Source: an uncultured Acidobacteriia bacterium (lineage in GTDB: Bacteria; Acidobacteriota; Terriglobia; Bryobacterales; Bryobacteraceae). From it: DNA of 64,000 bases. The notes beneath the pieces are model-generated. The model worked only from the letters and a program-made list of their open reading frames with translations, was not told where the DNA came from and made no database searches. How positions within the stretch are numbered: the stretch's first letter is position 1; every line of letters starts with the position of its first letter. The position numbers and the translations under genes were made by a program. The stretch spans positions 49,702 to 113,701 of the forward strand of contig CAIKMJ010000078.1 in NCBI GenBank assembly GCA_903828455.1. The letters are read 5' to 3'. Positions 17,847 through 27,330 of the stretch are shown here, piece by piece.

Positions 17847-19163
17847 TCAGTTCCGTCCGGATTCAGCCGATTCCACGAGCGACGGCGCGGGGCCTGCCGC
17901 CTTGCGCCGCACGTGGATCATCGTAAACAACGTCAGAAATCCCGCCACTAACCCCGCCGAAGCGCCAAGCCCCAGCATCGGCGGACTCATCAGCCGTCCC
18001 TGCGCCAGAAACAGCGACATCATCGCCAGATTGACGCTGATCGGAATGAACGCCGCAATCAGCGGCAACTTCGGCCGGTCCAGCGCGAAGAAGCAGCGCG
18101 AGATCAGATCCATCAGCGCCCACCCAACCAGGCTCGGCGCGAAGCCGAGAAACACGCCGGAGACCATCTCTGTCGAATCCGCCGTGAAGCTCCCGCGCTG
18201 GAACAGCAGCCGGATGAGCGGTTCGCGCAGCGTAATGCCGATGGCGCAGGATGCGATCGCGGCAACGGCCATCATCCCCACGCCGCGGTCGATCAGCCGG
18301 TAGGCGCGCCGGTCGTCGTTCATTCCTTTGAGCCGCGCGATCTCCGGCACCAGCGTCGACGCCACCGGATAAACCATATACGCGATGAAGACGTTCACGC
18401 AGCGAATGCAGTAATCGAAGGCCGCCGCCATCCCCGGCCCCGAATAAGTTGCGAAGCGGCGCGTCACCACCACGTTGCCCGCGATCAGGCCCGCATAAAG
18501 CAGAAACATGCCGGGCTTCAGCAGAACTTCGCCGAGCGATGCCCGTTCGCCGCCGCTTTGTGCGGACTCGCGAAACGCCCCGTGCAGATCGCGGCCGGCG
18601 CGCCACGTGAGAAACAACTGCGTGGCCGAGCCCGCCGTGTAACCGATGGCGAATCCGTTGATGCCGGCGATTTTTCCGAGCAGCAGCGCGCCGGCGATGG
18701 TCCCCAAATTCAGCGACGTTTGGTTCAGCCCCGGCACAATGAAGCGGCGCTCCGTATAGAGCAGGGCAGAGAAGATTCCCGCCGCTCCGGTAAACAGCGT
18801 GGAGGGCGCGAAGATGCGCAGCAGCAGTGTCGCCTGCGCGTGCTCGGCCGCTTCGAGGCCCGGTCCGAGCGCCGATACCAGCGGTCCGGCAAACAGCGCG
18901 ATCGCAGCGCTCAGCACTGCCAGAATCGTCACGAACACACCCTGCGCGCGGCGGAAAAACGCTCCCCGCGCCGCCCCTTCGCGCAGCATCAGCATGGGCA
19001 CGAAGGCGAACAGCATGGTGTTCAGGATGACGGACTTGAGCGTGTCGAGAAAGCCGATGGAGACCGCGAGAGAGTCCGCCCGCGCGTGCGTCCCCAGCAT
19101 GTAAGCCGTGACGCCGACGCGGAAGAAACCGGTGAAGTTGCCAAGAAGAATACAGGCTCCCAC
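17847..19163 (-). CDS. murJ: MurJ-family lipid II flippase (MOP superfamily)
   Basis: 438 residues from GTG 19163, with about 12-13 membrane segments in the MviN/MurJ pattern, including RADSLAVSIGFLDTLKSVILN, LLFQRGSFTADSTEMVSG (the RGxF-type motif of MurJ) and ISRCFFALDRPKLPLIAAF. MurJ flips lipid II for peptidoglycan synthesis. The start is unsettled. Family-like sequence (GSSLVRGGAV) continues upstream of GTG 19163 in the same frame, with only a CTG near 19256 available before the tpx stop. The true N-terminus may therefore use a rare start codon. It lies directly downstream of tpx, probably cotranscribed. Confidence 0.8.
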   Translation of the reverse strand: MGACILLGNFTGFFRVGVTAYMLGTHARADSLAVSIGFLDTLKSVILNTMLFAFVPMLMLREGAARGAFFRRAQGVFVTILAVLSAAIALFAGPLVSALGPGLEAAEHAQATLLLRIFAPSTLFTGAAGIFSALLYTERRFIVPGLNQTSLNLGTIAGALLLGKIAGINGFAIGYTAGSATQLFLTWRAGRDLHGAFRESAQSGGERASLGEVLLKPGMFLLYAGLIAGNVVVTRRFATYSGPGMAAAFDYCIRCVNVFIAYMVYPVASTLVPEIARLKGMNDDRRAYRLIDRGVGMMAVAAIASCAIGITLREPLIRLLFQRGSFTADSTEMVSGVFLGFAPSLVGWALMDLISRCFFALDRPKLPLIAAFIPISVNLAMMSLFLAQGRLMSPPMLGLGASAGLVAGFLTLFTMIHVRRKAAGPAPSLVESAESGRN

Positions 19164-19265
19164 AACAGCCCCGCCGCGTACCAGACTGCTGCCGGCATAC
19201 TTGCGGACAAGGTTGTTGAGGGAGCCTGTCAGACGTTCGATCCGTTCTGTCTTCAGCCGGCCGTT

Positions 19266-19766
19266 CTAGCTCTTCGCCGCTGCCAGCGCGGCGTCGTAGT
19301 TCGGATGGTCGGCGACTTCCTTCACGTACTCCACGTGCTTCAGCTTGTTATCCGGGCCCACCACGAAAATGGCGCGGCTCAGGATGCGCAGTTCCTTGAT
19401 CAGCGTGCCCCATGCCGAACCGAAGGAAACGTCGCGGTGATCGGAAATCATCTTCACGTTATCGAGCGCGAACGAATTGCAGAAGCGCTTCTGCGCGAAC
19501 GGCAGATCCACGCTCACGGTGTAGATCTCGATGCCGGTCTCCTTGGCCGCTTCGTTGAAGCGCTTGGTCTGCGCGTCGCACACCGGGGTGTCGAGCGACG
19601 GCACCACGCTGAAGATGCGCGTCTTGCTGCCGGTATCGGCCAGCTTTACGGCCTTCATGCCGCTGTCGATCGCGGTAAAGTCGGGGGCCTCGTCGCCCAC
19701 TTTCAGCTCCGGTCCCACCAGGGTGAGCGGATTGCCTCTCATTGTCGTTGCGCCTGCGCGTTCCAT
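19266..19766 (-). CDS. tpx: Thiol peroxidase (atypical 2-Cys peroxiredoxin, Tpx)
   Basis: 166 residues from ATG 19766, which follows GGAGG at an eight-base spacing; an upstream start at 19781 lacks such a site. The peroxidatic Cys is in PSLDTPVCDAQTKRF and the resolving Cys in AQKRFCNSF, the spacing of Tpx. The N-terminal LKVGDEAPDFTAID and C-terminal EVADHPNYDAALAA are typical. It reduces peroxides with thioredoxin. Its product is cytoplasmic here (no signal peptide). Confidence 0.96.
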   Translation of the reverse strand: MERAGATTMRGNPLTLVGPELKVGDEAPDFTAIDSGMKAVKLADTGSKTRIFSVVPSLDTPVCDAQTKRFNEAAKETGIEIYTVSVDLPFAQKRFCNSFALDNVKMISDHRDVSFGSAWGTLIKELRILSRAIFVVGPDNKLKHVEYVKEVADHPNYDAALAAAKS

Positions 19767-19800
19767 AGGTAAAGCCTCCAAAAAAGTTTCGGGTTGAATG

Positions 19801-21897
19801 TTAGTTTAGCAATCGAACCAGCGCCGCCTCATCGAAAACAGGGGCATGGCAGCGGAAGTTTTCGCAAATGTAGACGGCCTCGCCGTCGGCCGGAGCACGC
19901 ATTTCGGCGATGGCCGGATTGTAGCGGGCCGTCGCCGCGTCCGCGCGCAGCAGAATGCGGTTCGGATCGAAATGGCGGCGCAGCTGACCGAGCAGCGGCC
20001 CCTCCGTCCCGCCCGCCACCACCACCTCGCGCGGCGCGGCGAGATCGAACTCGCAGGCCGCCAGCATTTGCGGAAGTCCGTACGACGATGCCGCCAGCTT
20101 CGGATGAAACGCCGCAATCAGCCGGCGGGCGCACGCGCTGAAATCCTCGCGCCCCGTAATGCGCGCGAGGCGCAGCAGCGTGAGAAGCGACAGCGAATTG
20201 CCGGAGGGTTCGGCGCCGTCGTAGTCGTCCCGCGACCGCATCAGCCGCGCCGCGTCCTCGTGCGCCGATGAATAAAAGCCGCCCCCGGGGTGCTCGAAAA
20301 GTTCGCGCTGCTTTTCGGTGATCGCAATCGCGGCGTCCAGATACTCGCTCCGGAACGTGGCTTCGTAGAGATCCAGCAGACCGTGCGCGAAAAAGGCGTA
20401 ATCGTCGAGCATGCCTTCAATCGCCGCATCGCCGGCGCGGTAGCGTCGCAGCAGCACGCCGTCCGGGCGGCGCATCGTGCCGAGCAGAAAATCGGTGGCG
20501 CGCCGGGCGGCCCCGGTGTAGCGCGGTTCTCCGAGCGCCGCTCCGCCTTTCGCGAGCGCGGAAATCATGAGCCCGTTCCATGCCGTCAGGATCTTGTCGT
20601 CCAGATGCGGACGCGGCCGCCGCGCGCGGGCCGCAAACAGGATCTCCCGCGCTGCTGCCAGCGCCGCCGCGACCTCCTGCTCCGGCCTGTTGAAGTAATG
20701 GGCAGTCTCCTCCGGCGTGTGCGAAGCGAACAGAATATTGCGACCCGTGAACTCCTGATGCGGATCGGCCTCCACGTTGCCGTCGCGCTCGATCCCGTAG
20801 CTGTAAGCGAACCACAGCGCGCGCTCGTCGCCAAGCAGTTGCACGACCTCCGCCCACCGCCAGATATAGAACGCGCCTTCGCTCTTTTCGTGCGGGTGCG
20901 CGGTATCGGCGGCGCTGTCGGCGTCCTCGGCCGAAAAGAACGCGCCCTCCGGCGCCGTCATGTCGCGCAGCACGTAGTCAAAAATGCCGCGAGCCGCCCG
21001 CGCCAGCGTCTGGTCGCCGGTGATCTGGAATGCTTCCACGTACGAACCCGCCAGCTGCGCCTGATCGTACAGCATCTTCTCGAAGTGCGGCACAAACCAG
21101 GCCTCGTCCACCGAGTACCGGTGAAACCCGCCGCCCAGCTGATCGTGCATGCCTCCCTTCTCCATGGCGAGCAGCGTTTCCACCACCATGTCGAGCGCCT
21201 CGTCCTGCGCGGTCCGCTTCCAGTAACGCAAAAGAAAATTGAGGATGGAAGGCCGCGGAAACTTCGGCGCGCCGCCGAAGCCGCCCAGCGCCGAATCGTA
21301 AGATCGCCGCCACAGGTGGAAGGCCTGGTCGCAGACGGCCGCGTCGATGCGGTCCGGTCCCGCCGCCCCCGCCTCCGCCTGGCCGCGCAGATGCTGCATC
21401 ACGGACTCGCTCGATTCCACGATCTTCGCGCGGTCGTCCTTCCACACGCTCGCAATCCGTTCCAGAATCGCCGGGAAGCCGGCCTTGCCGTAACGGTTAT
21501 CGGGCGGGAAGTACGTGCCGCCCACGAACGGCTTCAGCTCCGGCGTGAGCCAGACCGACATCGGCCATCCGCCGCTGCCCGTGCTGGCCTGCACGTAGGT
21601 CATGTAGATGTGGTCGATGTCCGGCCGCTCCTCGCGGTCCACCTTCACCGACACGAACCACCGGTTCAGCAGTTCAGCGGTGGCTTCGTTTTCGAACGAC
21701 TCGCGCTCCATCACGTGGCACCAGTGGCACGTCGAGTAGCCGATCGAAAGGAAGATCGGCTTGTCCTCGGCGCGCGCCTTCGCGAAGGCCTCTTCGCCCC
21801 ACGGGAACCAGTCCACCGGATTGTGGGCGTGCTGCTGGAGGTACGGACTCTTTTCGTGGATCAGGCGATTGGCGGGCATGGCAGGGGCGAATTCCAT
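19801..21897 (-). CDS. DUF255 / YyaL-type thioredoxin-fold protein with glucosidase-like C-terminal region
   Basis: 698 residues. The N-terminus [20 protein letters not shown] and the thioredoxin-like active site [16 protein letters not shown] identify the family that includes Bacillus YyaL and human SPATA20. A long (alpha/alpha)-barrel-like region follows, with [20 protein letters not shown] and EDADSA. The function is unresolved; a redox or protein-processing role is usually guessed. ATG 21879 is an equally good start, removing six residues. The tail overlaps no neighbour; tpx lies 34 bases downstream on the same strand, so a redox-themed transcript is possible. Confidence 0.9.
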   Translation of the reverse strand: MEFAPAMPANRLIHEKSPYLQQHAHNPVDWFPWGEEAFAKARAEDKPIFLSIGYSTCHWCHVMERESFENEATAELLNRWFVSVKVDREERPDIDHIYMTYVQASTGSGGWPMSVWLTPELKPFVGGTYFPPDNRYGKAGFPAILERIASVWKDDRAKIVESSESVMQHLRGQAEAGAAGPDRIDAAVCDQAFHLWRRSYDSALGGFGGAPKFPRPSILNFLLRYWKRTAQDEALDMVVETLLAMEKGGMHDQLGGGFHRYSVDEAWFVPHFEKMLYDQAQLAGSYVEAFQITGDQTLARAARGIFDYVLRDMTAPEGAFFSAEDADSAADTAHPHEKSEGAFYIWRWAEVVQLLGDERALWFAYSYGIERDGNVEADPHQEFTGRNILFASHTPEETAHYFNRPEQEVAAALAAAREILFAARARRPRPHLDDKILTAWNGLMISALAKGGAALGEPRYTGAARRATDFLLGTMRRPDGVLLRRYRAGDAAIEGMLDDYAFFAHGLLDLYEATFRSEYLDAAIAITEKQRELFEHPGGGFYSSAHEDAARLMRSRDDYDGAEPSGNSLSLLTLLRLARITGREDFSACARRLIAAFHPKLAASSYGLPQMLAACEFDLAAPREVVVAGGTEGPLLGQLRRHFDPNRILLRADAATARYNPAIAEMRAPADGEAVYICENFRCHAPVFDEAALVRLLN

Positions 21898-22001
21898 TGG
21901 ATTCGCCGAGCCTGTCCGGCGATGCGTGAATCTTGAACGGCTGCGGCGATTCTTGCTGCGGCTTTAGACTATCGCCGCAACTCCACAATGTGGCTGCAGC
22001 G

Positions 22002-23018
22002 TTACAGAAGGCGGAAGTTGACTTCGATCTGTGCCCGCACCGCCACCGGCGCTCCGGCCTTCATGCCCGGCTTGAACTTCCACTTTTCCACGGCTTCCAC
22101 GGCCTTCTCGTCGAGGCCCATCCCGAGGCTCTTGAGCACCTTGATCTCGCGCGCCTTGCCTTCGCTGTCCACAATGACGGAAAGCACCACGGTGCCGCTG
22201 TACTTCGCCTTGCGGGCCTCTTCGGAATACTCCGGGTCGACCTTGAAAATGATCGCCGGCTGGCTCACGCCGTTGCCGACTTTGAACACGCCGCCGCCGT
22301 AGCCGCCGCCCGATCCCGGCCCGACGCCGCCGCCGGTGCCCGATCCTACGCCGCCGCCCTTGCCGCTGCCCATGCCGCCGCCCGAACCGGGGCCGTTGGA
22401 AAGTCCCGCGAACTTGGAAAGCGGATCGCCCCAGTTATTCGCCGTGATGTTGGGCATCACCGTATCCGGCGGGGCAATGATGGAAGGATCGATGGTCAGC
22501 TTCGGCGCTTCGTTGCGCACGATCGATGGCGGCACGAACTGCTTGAGCGAAGGCTTGGGCAACTGACCTTTCGACACCGGCGCGATCTCGCGCGCCCCGC
22601 CGCCTCCGCCGCCCTTGGCCTTCTGCGGCACGAATGGCTTGATGTTCGGATCGATCAGATTCAGGTGCGCTTCAATCGCCTTCTGCACGGTCGGATTCGT
22701 CGCGCCAACGTACAGCAGGATGAGCACCACGGCCGTCACGAACGAAAACGACATCATCCACGACTTGCGGTCCGGGCTGTAAAGCCCCCAGATGCTCTTC
22801 ACCGCCACCGGCTTTGAAGTCAGCACCAGCGGCGGCAGTTTTTCCGGCTTAAAGACGTCGTGAATGTTCTGGTAAAGCGAAACGAACCACGGGATCTCGG
22901 CCCGGTCGGCGGCGAACAGGCGATCCAGGTGGTCATTGGCATCGGTCTGCATTTTGACCGCACCGCTCGCGTCGTGCACGGAGGTGTCAGCCGGGTCATT
23001 ATGCAGAACTTCGGGCAT
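22002..23018 (-). CDS. Energy transducer TonB-like protein with Gly-rich periplasmic linker
   Basis: 338 residues. A cytoplasmic N-terminal stretch of about 88 residues is unusual for TonB. One membrane segment follows (SFSFVTAVVLILLYVGA), then a Pro/Lys linker, a strikingly Gly/Ser-rich region (about residues 205-240) and a C-terminal TonB domain (VDPEYSEEARKAKYSGTVVL, FKPGMKAGAPVAVRAQIEVN). TonB domains couple inner-membrane energy to outer-membrane receptors; this form is common in Acidobacteria. AAGGA lies nine bases before ATG 23018. A minus-strand TATGAT (complement at 23092-23097) would give a leader of about 67 bases holding a duplicated GCCGTTCGGGCGGTA box. Confidence 0.9.
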   Translation of the reverse strand: MPEVLHNDPADTSVHDASGAVKMQTDANDHLDRLFAADRAEIPWFVSLYQNIHDVFKPEKLPPLVLTSKPVAVKSIWGLYSPDRKSWMMSFSFVTAVVLILLYVGATNPTVQKAIEAHLNLIDPNIKPFVPQKAKGGGGGGAREIAPVSKGQLPKPSLKQFVPPSIVRNEAPKLTIDPSIIAPPDTVMPNITANNWGDPLSKFAGLSNGPGSGGGMGSGKGGGVGSGTGGGVGPGSGGGYGGGVFKVGNGVSQPAIIFKVDPEYSEEARKAKYSGTVVLSVIVDSEGKAREIKVLKSLGMGLDEKAVEAVEKWKFKPGMKAGAPVAVRAQIEVNFRLL

Positions 23019-23534
23019 CAGGGTTCAATCCTTCGGGCCGTTCGGGCGGTATGCTGGCAAGCCGTTCGGGCGGTACTGCAATGAGTAGACGATCATATCA
23101 TTGCTTTCGTTTCTGTTAACCGGGCTTTCGCTCTCTAAACCCGGCCTTTTCGGCTACCGCAATTGGAATCGGCGGAGCGATTCATCGCTCTTGCCTGGAG
23201 TTTAACATGTCGGTAGCGCGATCAACTTCCTGATTTGTAAACAATTGCGACGATTTCGCGCCGCCGCTCTCTTCCCGCCGCCGCGCCCACCGGCTCCGCT
23301 GCGAAAATACGGTTTTGCGGATTTCGCCCGTCCGCCGCCCGGCCTCCTCCTCCGCGGCCCCACCCCCCGGCCGATGCGACCGGCGTCGCTATAATAAGCT
23401 CCAGTGTGCCTGTGCGGGCGGCACCTGCGTATTTCGTAAGCGTGTGTCCGCCGCCGCCAGTTCCCGGCGGACCGTGCGGTTCCGGCCTCGCCAAATTCGT
23501 TCCGGCCGCGCCAACTTTGTTCAAGGAAGAAATC
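23019..23534. other. Divergent control region between TonB-like and DsbA-like genes
   Basis: 516 bases without a convincing gene. On the minus side are the tonB leader with two GCCGTTCGGGCGGTA copies (about 23034-23081) and its TATGAT. On the plus side TATAAT at 23390-23395 is a strong -10 for the DsbA-like gene, giving a leader of about 130 bases with a duplicated TTCCGGCC(T/G)CGCCAA box before the AAGGAAG ribosome site. Two ATG-like starts in the leader (GTG 23404, 23406) are open into the DsbA frame but add no signal-peptide character. Confidence 0.5.
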
Positions 23535-24572
23535 ATGCGTAAATTGACCATTCTGCTGACCGCCGTCGCCGCCCTCGCGCTTCCCCTCGCGGCCCAGACC
23601 TCGGCCAAATCTCCGGCCCCGTCCACCGCGAAGACCAAAGCGGCAGAGGCACCGGCGCCCGCCAGCACAGACAAGGCCAGCATCGATAAAGCCAGCATCG
23701 ATAAGGCAAAGCTCGAAGCCTACGTCCGCCACCTCTTCGTCTGGCCGCCGCCCATCGAAATCGCCGTCGGCGACCCCACGCCTTCGCCTCTCGCCGGCTT
23801 CTCGGAAGTTCGCGTCCGCGGCTCGCAGGGCAACGCCAGCCAGGAAGAATCGTTCTACGTCTCGAAGGACGGCCAGACCATCATCCGCGGCAGCGTCTAC
23901 AAAGCCTCCGACAATCCCTTCAAAAGCAACATCGACAAACTGAAGACCGAATACCAGCCCAACTTCGGCACCCCGGGCGCCTCCGTCGTTCTGGTCGAAT
24001 TCAGCGACTTCGAATGCCCCTACTGCAAGGAAGAGGCCAAGGTCATTCGCGAAAACCTGACCCAGACGTATCCGAAGGATGTGCGCCTCTACTACATGGA
24101 TTATCCGCTCGAATCGCTGCACCCCTGGGCGAAGGACGCCTCGCTCGCCGGGCGCTGCATCTTCCATCAGAACGCCAACGTCTTCTGGGATTATCACGAC
24201 TGGATCTTCGCCCACCAGGAGGAAATCACGCCGGATAACCTCAAGGCGAAGGTCGTGGAATTTGCCACGCCCAAAGGCGTCGATGGCCCGCAGCTCACCA
24301 AATGCATTGAGACGCGCGCCACCGAAGATGAAATCAACAAGACGAAGGCCATGGGTCATGCCGTGGATGTCACCTCCACCCCCACCCTCTACGTCAACGG
24401 CCGCCCCATGGTGGGCGTGCTCGAATGGGGCGACCTGAAGCGCGTCATCGACTACGAAATCGAGTACCAGAAGACGGCGAAAAATGCCGGTGAAAACTGC
24501 GGCTGCGACGTGACCTTGCCGGCTCCCGGCGTGGCCTCGGCGGCGCCCAAACCGGGCCTGTCGAAAAAGTAA
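23535..24572 (+). CDS. Secreted DsbA/thioredoxin-fold disulfide oxidoreductase
   Basis: 345 residues from ATG 23535, preceded by AAGGAAG. A signal peptide (LTILLTAVAALALPLAAQ) is followed by an Ala/Lys/Pro linker with a duplicated DKASI unit. The DsbA-like fold has the active-site pair in EFSDFECPYCKEEAK. The cis-Pro loop of the thioredoxin fold appears as VTSTPTLYVNG. It probably makes or isomerises disulfides in exported proteins, or acts with a VKOR-like partner, which is not in the window. The M28 peptidase gene follows after 30 bases, so the two form an operon for the cell envelope. Confidence 0.9.
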   Translation: MRKLTILLTAVAALALPLAAQTSAKSPAPSTAKTKAAEAPAPASTDKASIDKASIDKAKLEAYVRHLFVWPPPIEIAVGDPTPSPLAGFSEVRVRGSQGNASQEESFYVSKDGQTIIRGSVYKASDNPFKSNIDKLKTEYQPNFGTPGASVVLVEFSDFECPYCKEEAKVIRENLTQTYPKDVRLYYMDYPLESLHPWAKDASLAGRCIFHQNANVFWDYHDWIFAHQEEITPDNLKAKVVEFATPKGVDGPQLTKCIETRATEDEINKTKAMGHAVDVTSTPTLYVNGRPMVGVLEWGDLKRVIDYEIEYQKTAKNAGENCGCDVTLPAPGVASAAPKPGLSKK

Positions 24573-24602
24573 TCCGCCGGCCAGTCCGGCGCGGGGGAAC
24601 TC

Positions 24603-26441
24603 ATGACCAGAAGACTGTTGTTATTCGGCACCGCCTGTGCCGCCGCCGGCCTGCTCGCCGCGGCCAGCGCCGACTTCACGCCGGATCGCTATCTGGATCA
24701 CATCAAATTCCTCGCCTCGCCCGAACTGAAGGGCAGGGAAACCGGCTCGCCGGAACTGGAAAAGGCCGCCGAATACATCGCCCGCCAGTTTCGCGCCGAC
24801 GGCCTCAAACCGGTGGACGGCAAGAGCTACCAGCAGCCCTTCTCCGTCACCACCAGCGCCAAACTCGGCAAGGCCAACAAGCTGGAAGTCACCGAAGGCG
24901 GCCAGCTGCAGGTCCTGCAGCCGGGCAGGGAATTCATCCCGTTTAACTTCTCTTCGCGCGGCAAGGCCTCGGGCGGCGTCGTCTTCGCCGGCTACGGCAT
25001 CACCGCTCCCGAATACAATTACGACGATTACGCCGGGCTCGACGTCAAGGGCCGCTTCGTCCTCGTCCTCGCCCATGAGCCGCAGGAGAACGACGAAAAG
25101 AGCGTCTTCGAAGGCAAGGTCTACACCGACCACGCCCAGTACTACAGCAAGGCCGCCAACGCCCGTAAACACGGCGCCGCCGGCGTCATCGTCGTCGCCG
25201 ACCGTCAGGCACACAAGCCGGATGCCGAGGAACTCGAACGCTTCGGCCACACCACCGGCCCCGCCGACGCCGGGATCCTGTTCCTGCAGGTCCGCGAAGA
25301 CGTCGTGCTGCCCTGGTTCCGCGCCGCCGGGAAGGACCTGGCCGCCATCGAAGCCGATATCGATCGCGATCTCAAACCGCGCTCGTTCGCTTTCGCCGGT
25401 GTCAGCGTCAGCGTCAATCTCGACGTGGAACGCGCCGTCAAAACCGTCCACAACGTGCTCGCTTACCTGCCTGGCGAATCCGACGAGTACGTCGTCATCG
25501 GCGCTCACTACGATCACCTCGGCCTCGGCGAGCAGTTCTCCCTCGCCCCCTCGCTCGCCGGCACCGTTCATCCCGGCGCCGACGACAACGCTTCCGGCAC
25601 CGCCGCCGTCCTCGAACTGGCCCGCCACTTCTCCGCCGAATACGCCGCAAAAAAGCCGTCGCGGGGCATCGTGTTTATGAGCTTCGCCGGCGAAGAACTC
25701 GGGCTGCTCGGCTCGGGCTACTATGCCAACCACCCCATCCTGCCGCTCGAAAAGGCCGTGGCCATGATCAACCTCGATATGGTGGGCCGCGTTCGCGACG
25801 GCAAACTGTTCGTCGGCGGCGTCGGCACCGGCAGCTCGCTGCGCCGGGATCTCGATGAGATCGCCCCGCATTACCCGCAGCTCCATCTCGACTACGCCGA
25901 TCCCGGCGGCTACGGTTCGAGCGACCATACTTCGTTTACCTCGAAGCAGGTCCCCGTGCTCTTCTTCTTCTCCGGCCTGCACGGCGACTATCACAAGCCC
26001 AGCGACACGTGGGATAAGATCGACGCCCCCGCCGCCATGCAGGTCTTAGGCGTCGTAAGCGAAGTGGCCGACCGCCTCGACAGCGACCCCTCCCGCCCGC
26101 AGTTCGTCCGCATCGAGCCCAAACTCGATCCCCACTCCGGCGCCGAAGCCACCGGCGTCACCCGCAACGACGGCTACGGCCCCTACTTCGGCAGCATCCC
26201 CGACTTCGCCGAACCTCCCACCGGCGTCCGCTTCGCCGACATCACCCCCGGTTCTCCCGCCGCCCTCGCCGGCCTGAAGCAGGGCGATATCCTGGTCCGC
26301 TTCGGCGCCGAAACCATCCGCAACCTGTACGATTTCACTTACGCCCTGCGCGCCCGCAAGCCCGGCGACGAGGTGGAGGTCGACGTGCTGCGCGGCAATC
26401 AGACCGTTTCCGCTAAAGTGAAGTTGACGCAGCGAAAGTAG
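24603..26441 (+). CDS. Secreted M28-family zinc aminopeptidase with PA and PDZ domains
   Basis: 612 residues. A signal peptide (LLLFGTACAAAGLLAAASA) is followed by the protease-associated domain (about 120-260). The M28 catalytic domain has zinc ligands visible in VIGAHYDHLG, PGADDNASGTA, SFAGEELGLLGS (catalytic Glu pair), INLDMVGR and the final His in LHGDYHKPSDTWD. A C-terminal PDZ domain (ITPGSPAALAGLKQGDILV) may guide substrate binding. It should cleave N-terminal residues from extracellular peptides. Its stop codon lies inside a 15-bp tandem array that continues downstream. Confidence 0.93.
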   Translation: MTRRLLLFGTACAAAGLLAAASADFTPDRYLDHIKFLASPELKGRETGSPELEKAAEYIARQFRADGLKPVDGKSYQQPFSVTTSAKLGKANKLEVTEGGQLQVLQPGREFIPFNFSSRGKASGGVVFAGYGITAPEYNYDDYAGLDVKGRFVLVLAHEPQENDEKSVFEGKVYTDHAQYYSKAANARKHGAAGVIVVADRQAHKPDAEELERFGHTTGPADAGILFLQVREDVVLPWFRAAGKDLAAIEADIDRDLKPRSFAFAGVSVSVNLDVERAVKTVHNVLAYLPGESDEYVVIGAHYDHLGLGEQFSLAPSLAGTVHPGADDNASGTAAVLELARHFSAEYAAKKPSRGIVFMSFAGEELGLLGSGYYANHPILPLEKAVAMINLDMVGRVRDGKLFVGGVGTGSSLRRDLDEIAPHYPQLHLDYADPGGYGSSDHTSFTSKQVPVLFFFSGLHGDYHKPSDTWDKIDAPAAMQVLGVVSEVADRLDSDPSRPQFVRIEPKLDPHSGAEATGVTRNDGYGPYFGSIPDFAEPPTGVRFADITPGSPAALAGLKQGDILVRFGAETIRNLYDFTYALRARKPGDEVEVDVLRGNQTVSAKVKLTQRK

Positions 26442-26488
26442 AAGCAGCGAAAATAAGCGCGGCGAATACAGCCGCGGCGAAATAATAG
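26429..26488. repeat. 15-bp tandem repeat, four diverged copies, over the M28 stop codon
   Basis: Units start at 26429, 26444, 26459 and 26474: GCAGCGAAAGTAGAA, GCAGCGAAAATAAGC, GCGGCGAATACAGCC and GCGGCGAAATAATAG. The first unit contains the stop codon of the peptidase gene. The period equals that of the arrays near 7.1, 30.7 and 42.2 kb, but the unit sequence is unrelated. Confidence 0.85.
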
Positions 26489-26545
26489 AGGCTCGATGAT
26501 ATACAGTTTTCTTCAGGATGCGCCGATGTATCCGCAGGAGCACAA

Positions 26546-27250
26546 TTGTCTGGTCTGACTGCGCGTAATGCCGCTGCAGCGAATAACACAGGCGCGGTCA
26601 CGCACCTGCCTCCGCTGATCCTCCATCCCTTCAGTGGCGGCGCCGGCCCGGAGGAACTGCTGGAAGGCTCAAGGGCGTCCCTTGCCCTGCAGGGGCTGAT
26701 GGAATCGTCTGAGGATGAGCCGGTTCTGCAGCGGAAGATGCTCAACGGCCGTTTTCAGGAAGTTCGCATGCTGCTCTTCCTCGGGAAAGATATTTTCCGC
26801 TGGCTACAGCAGTGCACCGAGCAGGTTCGCGGGGAGATGGGTGCCGCCGATTCCGGTCAATTTGCCGGACAGGACAAAGCTTCCGGGTCCCGCACGCCAG
26901 ACAGCAAAATCCCCGAGCCCAGATTAAATGAACAAAGCTTCGCCGCCATGCTGGTCGAAGACCCGCCCGCCGGCGTCAAGACCAAGCTCGAAGCCTGGGG
27001 CGTTACCGACCGCCGCGCCGTCTTCTCCCGCGCCATCGGCATCCACAGCATGTTCCAGGAGCCGCCCGCTCAGGCCTCGCTCTCGCCCATGTTCCTGCGC
27101 AACTACCACCGTTACGCCGATCACCTGTACATCTGCTTCCTGCACGCGCAGAGCTTCCAGCCGCTCGAAGCCAAACGCTTCCACTGGGAAATTTTCGCTT
27201 CGGAAGAATACGCCCGCCTGCTCTCGGAGCAGTGGGAAGAAAAAGTCTGA
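26546..27250 (+). CDS. Protein of unknown function, 234 residues
   Basis: Unrecognised. TTG 26546 follows GCAGGAG at a seven-base spacing, which fixes the start. The protein is soluble, without signal peptide. The C-terminal half looks more conserved in character: PPAGVKTKLEAWGVTDRRAV, AIGIHSMF, then FLRNYHRYADHLYICFL. The middle part (about residues 100-130) is low complexity. A helical, possibly regulatory, protein is all that can be said. GATATACAG near 26500 may be the -10. It lies 104 bases after the M28 gene and is convergent with galT. Confidence 0.7.
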   Translation: MSGLTARNAAAANNTGAVTHLPPLILHPFSGGAGPEELLEGSRASLALQGLMESSEDEPVLQRKMLNGRFQEVRMLLFLGKDIFRWLQQCTEQVRGEMGAADSGQFAGQDKASGSRTPDSKIPEPRLNEQSFAAMLVEDPPAGVKTKLEAWGVTDRRAVFSRAIGIHSMFQEPPAQASLSPMFLRNYHRYADHLYICFLHAQSFQPLEAKRFHWEIFASEEYARLLSEQWEEKV

Positions 27251-27266
27251 CGCCTGCGCCGGTCCC

Positions 27267-27330
27267 CGGCCCAGCTCTCAGCCCGGCCCAGCTCTCAGCT
27301 AGGCCCTCAGCCCGGCCCGGCCCTCAGCCC
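27267..27330. repeat. 17-bp imperfect tandem repeat between convergent genes
   Basis: CGGCCCAGCTCTCAGCC at 27267-27283 and a near copy at 27284-27300 are followed by shortened copies running into the galT stop codon. Confidence 0.7.
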